Assembly: GCF_900101755.1 (NCBI RefSeq)
Contig: NZ_FNAE01000001.1
Span: 1-64,000, forward strand
DNA length: 64,000 nt
Origin: Ectopseudomonas alcaliphila
GTDB lineage: Bacteria > Pseudomonadota > Gammaproteobacteria > Pseudomonadales > Pseudomonadaceae
Direction: 5' to 3'
Shown: piece by piece, positions 16,490 to 24,718 of the stretch
How positions within the stretch are numbered: the first letter of the stretch is position 1
Layout: each line of letters starts with the position of its first letter
Notes under the pieces: model-generated
Seen by the model: only the letters and a program-made list of their open reading frames with translations
What the model was told of the DNA's origin: nothing
The model's database searches: none
Position numbers and translations under genes: made by a program

Positions 16490-18082
16490 ATGGCCAGTTC
16501 GCACAGCCCTTTCCATCCGATCATCTACGTTCGTGGTTATGCCATGACACCGGGGGAAATCGACCAGACCAGCGCCGACCCCTTCTGCGGCTTCAATCTC
16601 GGCTCCACCGTCTACCGCGCGGTAGCGGAAAAGACTCGCCAGCCGCGCAAGTTCGTCTTCGAGTCGCCGGTGATACGCCTGGCCTCGGAATTCGACTACC
16701 AGGACGTCTACGAAGATGGTTACGACATTCTCGATCCCGAGTGGGCCGCCAACCCGGATAACCGTCTGAGCAGCCGCTCGATCATCATCTACCGCTATTA
16801 CGACGAGGCCTCGCGACTGCTCGGTATAGGTAGCGCACCGAGCCTGGAGGTATTCGCCAGCAAGCTTGGCGAGCTGATTCTCAGGGTGCGCGAGCTGGTA
16901 TGCGCCAACCCGAAGAGCGCCATCACCAAGACCGACTTCCGTTGCTACCTGGTGGCCCATTCGATGGGAGGTCTGGTCTGCCGAGGTCTGCTGCAAAATC
17001 CCAAGCTGGATCCGGGCGGCGCGGCGCAGCTGGTGGACAAGGTGTTCACCTACGCCACGCCACACAACGGTATCGACCTGCTCGGCATCAACCCGCCAAG
17101 CTGGCTGAGCCTTAGCGACATCAGCAATTTCAACCGACAGCGCCTGGCGACCTTTCTGGATCTGGAAGCCACCTACACGCTCACCGAGCGCGTCGACTGG
17201 CTACCCGAGGCACGCTTTCCATCCAAACGCTTCTTCTGCATGGTCGGCACCAACCGCATGGACTACGAAGCCGGCCTGGGCCTGTCGCGTACCTTCGCCG
17301 GGCATGGCAGCGACGGCCTGGTACGCATCGACAACGCGACCCTCTGCGGCCTGGACGCTCGCGGCAAACCGACAGCCCCCTGCGCCAAGGCCTTTACCTA
17401 TCGAGCCCATTCCGGCTACTTCGGCATCGTCAACAGTGAAGAGGCTTACCAGAATCTCACGCGTTTTCTGTTCGGCGATGTGCGTGTGGACATCTGGGCT
17501 GAAGTCGACGCCATCACCCTGCCCAAGGAGCTGCGCAAGGCTGCAAGCCAGGGGCAGACGGTCAATGCCCTGTACCAGTTCGAAGTGCTCGCCGCACCCC
17601 GTGGCAAGCTCTGGTACCTGAGCCGGCGCACCGCCGAGGAGGATTCGGTGGCCTGCCTCGCCCATCAGCACTGGCTCAAGGCACCGCAGGAAAACGGCAA
17701 GCTGTACCTCGGCAGCCTGTTTCTCGCTGATCGGGCGCGCGTGAACAGCAGGCGCAAGGGGCTGGCCTATACCCTGACCTTCAACGTGCGGGTACCGGAC
17801 TACGAGGTGGAGCGCAAACTATGGATCAACCAGCACTTCGAGGGCAGCTATCTGTTCCGTAACAGCCTGGCGCTGGAAATAACCCCGCCCACTACCGGCA
17901 GTGACTGGCAGGTGAGCCACGCCTGGCAAAACCAGGGGGTGCACAGCGCCGACCGCAAACTCGATGGCAACATTCAGAAGGATGGAAGACTGGAGATCGA
18001 GGTGCCGTTTGACAGCGCCAGCGAACCCGGCATCAGCGGCCGGCTGCGGTTTTTGGTCGCACGCTGGAACCACCAGGACTGA
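16490..18082 (+). CDS. Lipase-like alpha/beta-hydrolase
   Basis: A 530-residue protein with an N-terminal alpha/beta-hydrolase core. HPIIYVRGYAM starts it, the nucleophile elbow AHSMGG is near 164-169, and AHSGYFGIVNSEEAYQNLTR near 310 is a candidate for the catalytic His region. The remaining 200 residues look beta-rich and are unassigned. No signal peptide is seen, so it is probably cytosolic. ATG 16490 is chosen for its AGGAG site; an upstream in-frame ATG (16448) lacks one. Substrate unknown (ester or lipid). It is divergent from the chemoreceptor gene. Confidence 0.78.
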   Translation: MASSHSPFHPIIYVRGYAMTPGEIDQTSADPFCGFNLGSTVYRAVAEKTRQPRKFVFESPVIRLASEFDYQDVYEDGYDILDPEWAANPDNRLSSRSIIIYRYYDEASRLLGIGSAPSLEVFASKLGELILRVRELVCANPKSAITKTDFRCYLVAHSMGGLVCRGLLQNPKLDPGGAAQLVDKVFTYATPHNGIDLLGINPPSWLSLSDISNFNRQRLATFLDLEATYTLTERVDWLPEARFPSKRFFCMVGTNRMDYEAGLGLSRTFAGHGSDGLVRIDNATLCGLDARGKPTAPCAKAFTYRAHSGYFGIVNSEEAYQNLTRFLFGDVRVDIWAEVDAITLPKELRKAASQGQTVNALYQFEVLAAPRGKLWYLSRRTAEEDSVACLAHQHWLKAPQENGKLYLGSLFLADRARVNSRRKGLAYTLTFNVRVPDYEVERKLWINQHFEGSYLFRNSLALEITPPTTGSDWQVSHAWQNQGVHSADRKLDGNIQKDGRLEIEVPFDSASEPGISGRLRFLVARWNHQD

Positions 18083-18218
18083 TGCGACACTAAGCCCTAT
18101 CGGAAATGCCGTTGCGGCACTGCCGAACCATGCCTTTTATGTTAGCGTTCCCAAGTTTTCGGCTGTGCCGCCCCATGTCTGCGGCGCCGAACCTCTCACC
18201 TGCAAACGGAGTTACATC

Positions 18219-18497
18219 ATGGCAATCACCAAAGACCAACTGATCAGCGACCTGGCCGAGGCCGTATCCCTGCCCAAAGCCACTGTCCGCACCCTGATCG
18301 ATCAGTTGGGCGAAATTGTCGGCGACGCGCTGGAAAACGACGGTGAGATCACCCTGCCAGGCATCGGCAAGCTGAAAGTGAGTGAGCGCCCGGCCCGCAC
18401 TGGCCGCAACCCGCAGACCGGCAAAGCCATCGAAATCGCTGCCAAGAAAGTGGTCAAGCTGGTACCTGCCAAGGCCCTGACCGACGGCCTGAACTGA
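18219..18497 (+). CDS. HU-family DNA-binding protein
   Basis: A 92-residue histone-like protein: helices in MAITKDQLISDLAEAV, a core GEITLPGIGKLKVSERPA, and the DNA-gripping arm ARTGRNPQTGKAIEI, all standard for HU/IHF. It would bend and compact DNA. It is not in the hupA or hupB context, so it is probably one of the extra HU-like proteins of pseudomonads. A 11-bp hairpin follows the stop. Confidence 0.92.
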   Translation: MAITKDQLISDLAEAVSLPKATVRTLIDQLGEIVGDALENDGEITLPGIGKLKVSERPARTGRNPQTGKAIEIAAKKVVKLVPAKALTDGLN

Positions 18498-18504
18498 GTG
18501 TTCG

Positions 18505-18531
18505 CCAGCCCAGGCGCTATGCCTGGGCTGG
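18505..18531. terminator. Hairpin between HU and the copper cluster
   Basis: CCAGCCCAGGC (18505-18515) pairs perfectly with GCCTGGGCTGG (18521-18531) around a 5-base loop. It separates convergent genes and probably terminates one or both transcripts, although no T-run follows. Confidence 0.6.
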
Positions 18532-18542
18532 CTCAGCCCTGC

Positions 18543-18839
18543 TTATTTCACCACCTGCAACTCAGTGACGATGTAGCGGCTGCCTTGCTGCTGCACTTGA
18601 AAATTCACTTTCTCTCCCGCTGAAACCCCTTCCAGCAATTCCGGCTTCTCGACCTCGAACACCATGGTCATCGGCGGCATGCCGATACTGGCGATGGGGC
18701 CGTGGCGCAGGGTGATCTTCTGCGCACCGACATCGATCTTGCGCACCTCGCCCTGACTCAGCGGCGCCGGCTCGGCAGCCTGCAGCGGCAGGCTGAACAG
18801 CGCGGCCATGGCCGCGACGATAACGGTATTTCTCATCAT
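18543..18839 (-). CDS. Periplasmic CusF-like copper-binding protein
   Basis: A 98-residue protein with a signal peptide (VIVAAMAALFSLPLQA) and a small beta-barrel containing HGPIASIGMPPMTMVFEV. This His/Met-rich stretch is the Cu(I)/Ag(I) site of CusF-type chaperones. Two neighbouring ATGs (18839, 18836) follow AGGAG. It is the last gene of a minus-strand metal cluster, 15 bases after the cupredoxin gene, and likely binds periplasmic Cu(I). Confidence 0.85.
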   Translation of the reverse strand: MMRNTVIVAAMAALFSLPLQAAEPAPLSQGEVRKIDVGAQKITLRHGPIASIGMPPMTMVFEVEKPELLEGVSAGEKVNFQVQQQGSRYIVTELQVVK

Positions 18840-18854
18840 GCATCTCCTATGGGG

Positions 18855-19352
18855 TCAGTCGGCCAGCACCTGGACGGTGCCGACCATGCCGGCCTGGTAG
18901 TGGCCAGCGATCAGGCAGGCGAAATCGAATTCGCCTGCGCGGTTGAAGGTCCAGATCATCTCGCCGCTCTGCCCCGGCGCAACGTGGGCCATATAGGGCT
19001 CGGCGTGCTCCATACCGGGAAACCGCTGCATCGCCTCGGCATGTTCATCCAGCGTTTCGCGGGTGCCGATGACGAACTCGTGGAGGATCTTGCCGTCGTT
19101 GTGGTGGACGAAACGGATGGTCTCGCCCTGCTTGAACTGCAGCCGATCCGGGGTAAAGCGCATCTGATCGGTCATGCGGATCTCGATGGTGCGGTCGACC
19201 TGGCTGGCCTCGCCGGCGATGCCCCAGGGCTTCTGTTCCTTGACCGTTGCCACGGCGTGATGGCCCTTGTGCGCCTCGCTGTGGGCCAGTACCGGACCGG
19301 CCACCAGCAAGCCGGCCACGAGCACCAGGGTAGAAAGGGTTGTCTGTTTCAT
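18855..19352 (-). CDS. Periplasmic cupredoxin (plastocyanin-like copper protein)
   Basis: A 165-residue exported protein: signal peptide LSTLVLVAGLLVAGPVLA, a His-rich start (AHSEAHKGHHA) and a C-terminal cupredoxin fold. Likely type-1 copper ligands are His in ILHEFVIG and Cys/His/Met in FACLIAGHYQAGM. Such CopI-like proteins support copper tolerance. The ATG at 19352 has GAGG upstream; the in-frame TTG further up is less likely. It lies 117 bases after the multicopper oxidase gene. Confidence 0.85.
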   Translation of the reverse strand: MKQTTLSTLVLVAGLLVAGPVLAHSEAHKGHHAVATVKEQKPWGIAGEASQVDRTIEIRMTDQMRFTPDRLQFKQGETIRFVHHNDGKILHEFVIGTRETLDEHAEAMQRFPGMEHAEPYMAHVAPGQSGEMIWTFNRAGEFDFACLIAGHYQAGMVGTVQVLAD

Positions 19353-19469
19353 CTGCGTGTTCCTCAAATTGAGCTGGCAGCGTCTCTAATCAGGCGCTGC
19401 GTCAAGTCGCTTCGCGGCTAAAGCGCAATGCCGCCCAGCCGCTCCTACATGAGTCGTTTTCAGCACCCG

Positions 19470-20882
19470 TCAATGCCCGCCATGCCCGCTCGGCTTGCGT
19501 ACCTGCACTTCCACCGGTGTCTCGAGCGGCTGCTTGAGCGGCATCGACTGGCCACCAGCATCGTGCGCACGGCTTGGGCTGGCCAGTGCACCCTCCCACT
19601 CATAGGCCACGGTGCCAGCTGGGTGCTTGAACCAGCCGGGGTCGCGGTAGTCGCCGGCGGTCTGTTCCTTGCGCACCTTGAGCATGGTGAACATGCCGCC
19701 CATTTCCACCGAACCGAAGGGGCCGTCGCCGGTCATCATCGGCACGGTGTTGTCCGGTAGCGGCATCTGCATCTCCGCCATGTCGGCCATACCGCGCTCG
19801 CCCATCACCATGTAGTCCGGCACCAGCTTGGCGATCTTGCGGGTCATGTCGCGGTGATCGACGCCGACCAGGGTCGGCACGTCGTGGCCCATGGCGTTCA
19901 TGGTGTGGTGGCTCTTGTGGCAGTGCAGCGCCCAGTCGCCTTCCTCGTCGGCGATGAATTCGAGCTGGCGCATCTGCCCCACCGCCACGTCGGCGGTCAC
20001 CTCCGGCCAGCGCGAACCGACCGGGGTGGGCCCGCCGTCGGTGCCGGTTACCTCGAACTCGTGGCCGTGCAGGTGGATCGGGTGGTTGGTCATGGTCAGG
20101 TTGCCGACGCGCAGACGCACGCGCTCGCCCTGGCGCGCCACCAGCGGGTCGATGCCGGGGAACACGCGGCTGTTGAAGGTCCACAGGTTGAAGTCGAGCA
20201 TCTGCATGATCTTCGGCGTGTAGGCGCCCGGCTCGATGTCGTAGGCGCTGAGCAGCAAGCAATAGTCGCGGTCCACCTCGCTGATCAGCGGGTGGTGCTC
20301 CTTGGGGTGGGTGACCCAGAAGCCCATCATGCCCATGGCCATCTGCACCATCTCGTCGGCGTGCGGGTGGTACATGAAGGTGCCGGGACGGCGGGCGACG
20401 AACTCGTAGACGAAGGTCTTGCCCACCGGAATCGCGGGCTGGGTCAGGCCCGCCACGCCATCCATGCCGTTGGGCAAACGCTGGCCATGCCAGTGGATGC
20501 TGGTGTGCTCGGGCAGCTTGTTGGTGACGAAGATGCGCACCCGGTCGCCCTCCACCACCTCGATGGTCGGCCCCGGCGACTGACCGTTGTAGCCCCACAG
20601 GTGGGCCTTGTAGCCGGGCGCCAGCTCGCGCACCACCGGCTCGGCAACTAGGTGGAACTCCTTGACGCCGTTGTTCATGCGCCACGGCAGAGTCCAACCG
20701 TTGAGGGTGACCACCGGGTTGTAGGGCAGCCCGCTGTTCGGCTGCAGCGGCGGCTGGGTGTCGGCGCTGGCCTGCAGCACCGGTTCGGGCAGGGCCGCCA
20801 GGGATACCCGGCTGACCGCCGAAGTGGCCACCGCAGCGCCGATAGCGCTGGCCCCGAGAAAGAAATCGCGTCGTGAAACCAT
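19470..20882 (-). CDS. Tat-exported multicopper oxidase (CopA-like)
   Basis: A 470-residue copper oxidase. The N terminus VSRRDFFLGASAIG is a Tat signal. Copper motifs are HWHG near 130, HPHADE near 173, HPIHLHGH near 268 and HCHKSHHTMN near 320. Together they form the trinuclear cluster and a type-1 site with Met as axial ligand. It is expected to oxidise Cu(I) in the periplasm. It is shorter than classical CopA (about 600 residues) and lacks its long Met-rich insert, though a Met-rich stretch (MADMAEMQMPLPDNTVPMM) is present near 395. ATG 20882 follows AGGA; the upstream GTG is an alternative. Confidence 0.9.
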   Translation of the reverse strand: MVSRRDFFLGASAIGAAVATSAVSRVSLAALPEPVLQASADTQPPLQPNSGLPYNPVVTLNGWTLPWRMNNGVKEFHLVAEPVVRELAPGYKAHLWGYNGQSPGPTIEVVEGDRVRIFVTNKLPEHTSIHWHGQRLPNGMDGVAGLTQPAIPVGKTFVYEFVARRPGTFMYHPHADEMVQMAMGMMGFWVTHPKEHHPLISEVDRDYCLLLSAYDIEPGAYTPKIMQMLDFNLWTFNSRVFPGIDPLVARQGERVRLRVGNLTMTNHPIHLHGHEFEVTGTDGGPTPVGSRWPEVTADVAVGQMRQLEFIADEEGDWALHCHKSHHTMNAMGHDVPTLVGVDHRDMTRKIAKLVPDYMVMGERGMADMAEMQMPLPDNTVPMMTGDGPFGSVEMGGMFTMLKVRKEQTAGDYRDPGWFKHPAGTVAYEWEGALASPSRAHDAGGQSMPLKQPLETPVEVQVRKPSGHGGH

Positions 20883-20897
20883 CACAGAAATCCTTGT

Positions 20898-22298
20898 TCA
20901 GTGGCCAGCGGCGGCCGGCTCGGCAGCAGCGGCAGGCGCCGCGCCGAGCGAGGGGTTGGGAGTGCCCAGCAGGGCCATGTCGAGGTCGGCGCGGGCCAGC
21001 CAGAAATCACGCTGCGCCTGCAGGTAGCCGTCCACCGCCTGTACCTGGCGACGCGCATCGGCGAGCAGATCGAAAGTGCTGATGAACATGCCGTTGTAGC
21101 GCAGCAGGTTTTCCTCGGCGATGCGCTGACGCAGCGGCAGCACCTCGGCGCGGTAGTGGCGTGCCAGCTCGAAGGCGTTGCGGTAGGCGTGATAGGCCTC
21201 ACGCACCTGCGAGCGGGCGTTGATCGCCGTCTCGGCCGCGCGATTGAGTGCCTGACGATACTGCGCCTCGGCCCGCGCCACCTTGGCGCCGCTCCAGTCG
21301 AACAGCGGCAACTCGACGCTGATCTCGTAGCCGCGCTGGGTCGGTTCCTCGTTGGAGCGGTTGTTGACCACGCCCAGCTCCAGCACGTTGATGAAACGCG
21401 TGGTGCGGGTCAGGCCGAGGTTCTGCGCCAGGCGCTCGGCATCCAGGCGCACGGCCTGGATGTCCTGGCGCTGACTCATGGCCAGGCGCTCCACGTCCGG
21501 CAACTGGTCCGCAGTTTTCGGCAGCGCCGGCAGGCGTTCGGGCAGCCGGTAGTCGAGCTGCTCGCCCCACAGACCGAGCAGCCGGGTCAGTTGCTCGCGG
21601 CTGCGTACCCGCGCCTGCTCGGCGTGGATCAGGCCGATGCCGGCCTCGGCGTAGAAGGTCTGCTGCTCGGCCTGCTGCAGCTTGCTGAAATTGCCCACCG
21701 CGGCCAGGCGCCGGGCCAACTCGGCGCCGGTCTCTGCGGCTTCCAGCACCTGCCGCGCGTAGACCAGGCTCTCCTCGGCGGCCACAGCCTGGTACCAGGC
21801 CTTGCGCGTTTCGCTGGCCAGGTCGAACACCGCCAGGCTGGTCTGTCGTTGCAGCTGCTCGAAGCGGCGGCCTTCCAGACGGGAGGTCATCGGCAGGGCG
21901 ATCAGCCGCGCCAGATTCAGGTGTAGGCCGCGCTCGTACTCGACCTCGCTGCCCTTCTCCAGGCGGCCGTAGGAGAAGCCGGGATTGGGCAGGCGCCCGG
22001 CCTGCACCCGCTCGGCCTCGCCGATGCCCAGCTCGTCGAAGGACGCCTGCAGGCCGCGATTGTTGAGCAGCGCCAGCTGCACAGCGGCGTCCAGGCTCAG
22101 GGGTTCGGCCAGCAGCTCGGTGACCCGCGCGTCGATCTGACCGCGACCGGCTTCGTCGCGGGCCCACAGCAGTTGCTTGTCCAACTGGCGCTCGCTGGCC
22201 TGCTGCACCGGGTCGAAACCGCCGTCCTGGCTGAAACTGGCGCAGCCGGCCAATAGCGACATGGCGCAGAGCAGCGCGAAGGGCTTAGTGATGACCAT
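20898..22298 (-). CDS. TolC-family outer-membrane efflux lipoprotein
   Basis: A 466-residue outer-membrane channel protein. The lipobox LLAGC (Cys about 19) marks it as lipoprotein, as in CusC/OprM. Two TolC repeats with long alpha-helical stretches follow, e.g. LALLNNRGLQASFDELGIGE and the C-terminal LRYNGMFISTFDLLADAR. It lies 15 bases upstream of the multicopper oxidase gene and overlaps the preceding small gene by 14 bases, so it is in the operon. No membrane-fusion or RND partner is encoded nearby, so it must use a partner from elsewhere. Confidence 0.88.
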   Translation of the reverse strand: MVITKPFALLCAMSLLAGCASFSQDGGFDPVQQASERQLDKQLLWARDEAGRGQIDARVTELLAEPLSLDAAVQLALLNNRGLQASFDELGIGEAERVQAGRLPNPGFSYGRLEKGSEVEYERGLHLNLARLIALPMTSRLEGRRFEQLQRQTSLAVFDLASETRKAWYQAVAAEESLVYARQVLEAAETGAELARRLAAVGNFSKLQQAEQQTFYAEAGIGLIHAEQARVRSREQLTRLLGLWGEQLDYRLPERLPALPKTADQLPDVERLAMSQRQDIQAVRLDAERLAQNLGLTRTTRFINVLELGVVNNRSNEEPTQRGYEISVELPLFDWSGAKVARAEAQYRQALNRAAETAINARSQVREAYHAYRNAFELARHYRAEVLPLRQRIAEENLLRYNGMFISTFDLLADARRQVQAVDGYLQAQRDFWLARADLDMALLGTPNPSLGAAPAAAAEPAAAGH

Positions 22299-22584
22299 GG
22301 CCACCTCCCTCGGCGGGCTCGGCACCCTGCTCGGCCGGCTGCTCCCAGCCTTCCATGCTGTAGGTACGCCAGCCGCCGATACGGCCGACCAGGTCGTTGG
22401 CCGCGCGCCAGTCCTGCAACGGCTCGTCGGCCTGCGCGCGGTAGTCTTTCAGAGGGGAACGGTAATCCTGCGCCGGCACGGCGGCGTTGGCGTCCAGCGG
22501 GTCGGGCTGGGCCGCCAGCAGGATGCCGGGCAGCGCCAGGGCAGCGATGCCCAGCAGCCTTCCGGCAAGGGAATGCAAAGTCAT
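22285..22584 (-). CDS. Small exported protein of the copper cluster
   Basis: A 99-residue protein with a signal peptide (LLGIAALALPGILLAA), repeated aromatic motifs in QDYRSPLKDYRAQADEPLQD, and a C-terminal tail rich in Gly, Glu and His (GGGHGHH) that could bind metal. No family is recognised. The ATG at 22584 has GAGAA upstream; an ATG at 22599 is an alternative. It overlaps the start of the TolC gene by 14 bases, implying coupled translation and a shared metal-related role. Confidence 0.75.
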   Translation of the reverse strand: MTLHSLAGRLLGIAALALPGILLAAQPDPLDANAAVPAQDYRSPLKDYRAQADEPLQDWRAANDLVGRIGGWRTYSMEGWEQPAEQGAEPAEGGGHGHH

Positions 22585-22658
22585 GATGTGTTCTCGCATA
22601 TGGCGGCCAGGCGGCCGCGTGAGCTACAGGCGCCGATTGACGACGCTATCTAAGGGGC

Positions 22659-23054
22659 TCAGGCGAGAGAAAGACGCGGGGGGCGTTCGGGCGTGTCGGC
22701 CACGCCGACGATAAGGCGGTCGGGCCAGGTTGTAGCTGGCTCGACGGTTTGCAGGGCAGAGTCGTTCAGAAACGGCTGGTTGGGCGCTGCGACCCCGACG
22801 CAAAAGGCGCACAGGGCACACACGCTGCCATCGGTGGGAGCATCGCTGTCGGCAGCAGGCGCGACAGCCTGATGCGCGCCATGCGCGTTATCGGTAGCCA
22901 TGTCTTGATGCGTGCCGTGCTCGCTGCCAGTTACCTGCATCGCAGCGCTGCGGTGCACCTGCTCGCACAACTGCATGCCGAGCGCCGCCATGGCCTGTGC
23001 CGGCAGGGCCAGCATCAGTATCCAGATCAGGGCGAAACGCAGGGTCTTGCGCAT
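22659..23054 (-). CDS. Small exported Cys/His-containing protein (DUF2946-like)
   Basis: A 131-residue protein with a signal peptide (ALIWILMLALPAQAMA), a His/Met-rich middle (GSEHGTHQDMATDNAHGAHQ) and a hydrophobic CALCAFCVGVA motif, a CxxCxxC pattern as in DUF2946 proteins often found beside copper genes. Likely role is metal binding at the membrane, but this is inferred. It is the first gene of the minus-strand metal cluster, 74 bases ahead of the small exported protein. Confidence 0.7.
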   Translation of the reverse strand: MRKTLRFALIWILMLALPAQAMAALGMQLCEQVHRSAAMQVTGSEHGTHQDMATDNAHGAHQAVAPAADSDAPTDGSVCALCAFCVGVAAPNQPFLNDSALQTVEPATTWPDRLIVGVADTPERPPRLSLA

Positions 23055-23123
23055 AGAGGTCGCGAAGCCAGAGTCAGAGGGCGATGGGCCGGATTATCCG
23101 CGCGTTGGCCGCTTTGTCCAGCA

Positions 23124-24551
23124 CTACAAACTCAGATGCCCGGTATACAGGCCATAGCCGGCCAGCAAGGCAGTCAGCAGCACAGCGGCAAAGATCGCCC
23201 ACTCGTAGCGAGTGAACAGCCGCTGACCGCTTTCGCTCTTGGCCTTGGCGAACAGCAGCACGCCCGGCGCGTAGAGCAGCGCCGACAGCAACAGGTATTT
23301 CACTCCGCCGGCATACAGCAGCCAGATTGCATACACCACAGCCACCAGGCCGATGAGCAGGTCCTTGCGTCTGAGTCCTGCCTGATTCTCGTATGTTTCG
23401 CCGCGCACGCAGAGCAACAGGGCATAGACCGCCGACCACAGGTAAGGCACCAGAATCATCGACGACGCCAGGTAGATCAGCGACAGATAAGTACCCTGGG
23501 AAAACAGGGTGATCAGCAGAAACAGCTGGATCATGCCATTGGTCAGCCACAGCGCGTTGACCGGCACCTGGTTGGCGTTTTCCTTGTGCAGGAACGCCGG
23601 CATGGTGCCGTCCTTGGCGGTGACGAAGAGGATCTCGGCGCACAGCAGCGCCCAGGACAACAGCGCACCGAGCAGCGACACGGCCAGGCCGATACTGATG
23701 AATATGGCGCCCCAGCGCCCCACCACATGCTCCAGCACCCCGGCCATGGACGGGTTCTGCAGCGCCGCCAGCTCGGGCTGAGTCATCACCCCCAGCGACA
23801 GCAGGTTGACCAGCATCAGCAGCGCCAGCACGCCGAGAAAACCTATCACCGTGGCCTTGCCCACGTCACGGCGGCGCGCTGCGCGCGACGAATAAACACT
23901 CGCCCCTTCGATGCCGATAAACACGAACACGGTGACCAGCATCATGTTGCGCACCTGCTCCAGCACGCCGCCGAACTGCGGGTTGCTGCGGCCCCAGATG
24001 TCGCGGGTGAAGATCTCGCGATCGAAGGCCAGACCGACGATGACGACGAACAGCAGGATCGGCACCAGCTTGGCCACGGTGGTGATCAGGTTGATCAGCG
24101 CCGCTTCCTTGATGCCGCGCAGCACCAGGGCGTGCACGCACCACAGCAGCACCGAGGAACAGGCAATGGCCAGCGGCGTATTGCCCTCGCCAAAGGCCGG
24201 GAAGAAGTACCCGAGGGTGGAGAACAGCAGGACGAAGTAGCCGACATTGCCCAGCCAGGCGCTGATCCAGTAGCCCCAGGCCGAGGAAAAGCCCATGTAG
24301 TCGCCCAGACCGGCCCTGGCATAGACGTACACCCCGCCATCGAGCTGCGGCTTGCGGTTGGCCAGACTCTGGAACACGAACGCCAGCGCCAGCATGCCCA
24401 CCGCGGTGATGCCCCAGCCGATCAGCACGGCGCCGACATCGGCCCGCGCGGCAATGTTCTGCGGCAGCGAGAAGATCCCGCCACCCACCATCGAGCCCAC
24501 CACCAGCGCGGTCAGCGATCCCAGACCCAGCTTGCGACTTTCCCCTGTCAT
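23124..24551 (-). CDS. arcD: Arginine/ornithine-type amino acid antiporter (ArcD-like)
   Basis: A 475-residue inner-membrane transporter of the basic amino acid/polyamine antiporter group. About 12 TM segments are seen, starting SLTALVVGSMVGGGIFSLPQ, with conserved stretches GYWISAWLGNVGYFVLLFST and AKDGTMPAFLHKENANQVP. It strongly resembles P. aeruginosa ArcD along its whole length, from memory. ArcD exchanges arginine for ornithine, but no arcABC genes are next to it, so another substrate pair (lysine, polyamine) is possible. ATG 24551 has GAGGTG upstream; a GTG at 24557 is an alternative. Confidence 0.85.
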   Translation of the reverse strand: MTGESRKLGLGSLTALVVGSMVGGGIFSLPQNIAARADVGAVLIGWGITAVGMLALAFVFQSLANRKPQLDGGVYVYARAGLGDYMGFSSAWGYWISAWLGNVGYFVLLFSTLGYFFPAFGEGNTPLAIACSSVLLWCVHALVLRGIKEAALINLITTVAKLVPILLFVVIVGLAFDREIFTRDIWGRSNPQFGGVLEQVRNMMLVTVFVFIGIEGASVYSSRAARRRDVGKATVIGFLGVLALLMLVNLLSLGVMTQPELAALQNPSMAGVLEHVVGRWGAIFISIGLAVSLLGALLSWALLCAEILFVTAKDGTMPAFLHKENANQVPVNALWLTNGMIQLFLLITLFSQGTYLSLIYLASSMILVPYLWSAVYALLLCVRGETYENQAGLRRKDLLIGLVAVVYAIWLLYAGGVKYLLLSALLYAPGVLLFAKAKSESGQRLFTRYEWAIFAAVLLTALLAGYGLYTGHLSL

Positions 24552-24718
24552 GCCCACCTCGTTCCGGACGCCAGCGATTCCGCTCTCACTCTAGCAGCCC
24601 GGCAGCAACAGCCTGATGCCAAAACGGCAGGCCGGTACAAGCTGGATCGACCTCAAGGGCAGAAGATGCCCGACGCAGTAGCGCTATCGATCCTTAAGCC
24701 ATCATGAGGTGAATCGCC

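Noticed and set aside
18505..18531. Attachment site or phage scar beside the HU gene
   Set aside because: It is a simple 11-bp hairpin between convergent genes without integrase or tRNA nearby.
22749..24707. 652-codon plus-strand frame across the ArcD-like gene
   Set aside because: It is rich in Gln and His without family signature and lies opposite a clear 12-TM transporter; a GC-rich shadow.
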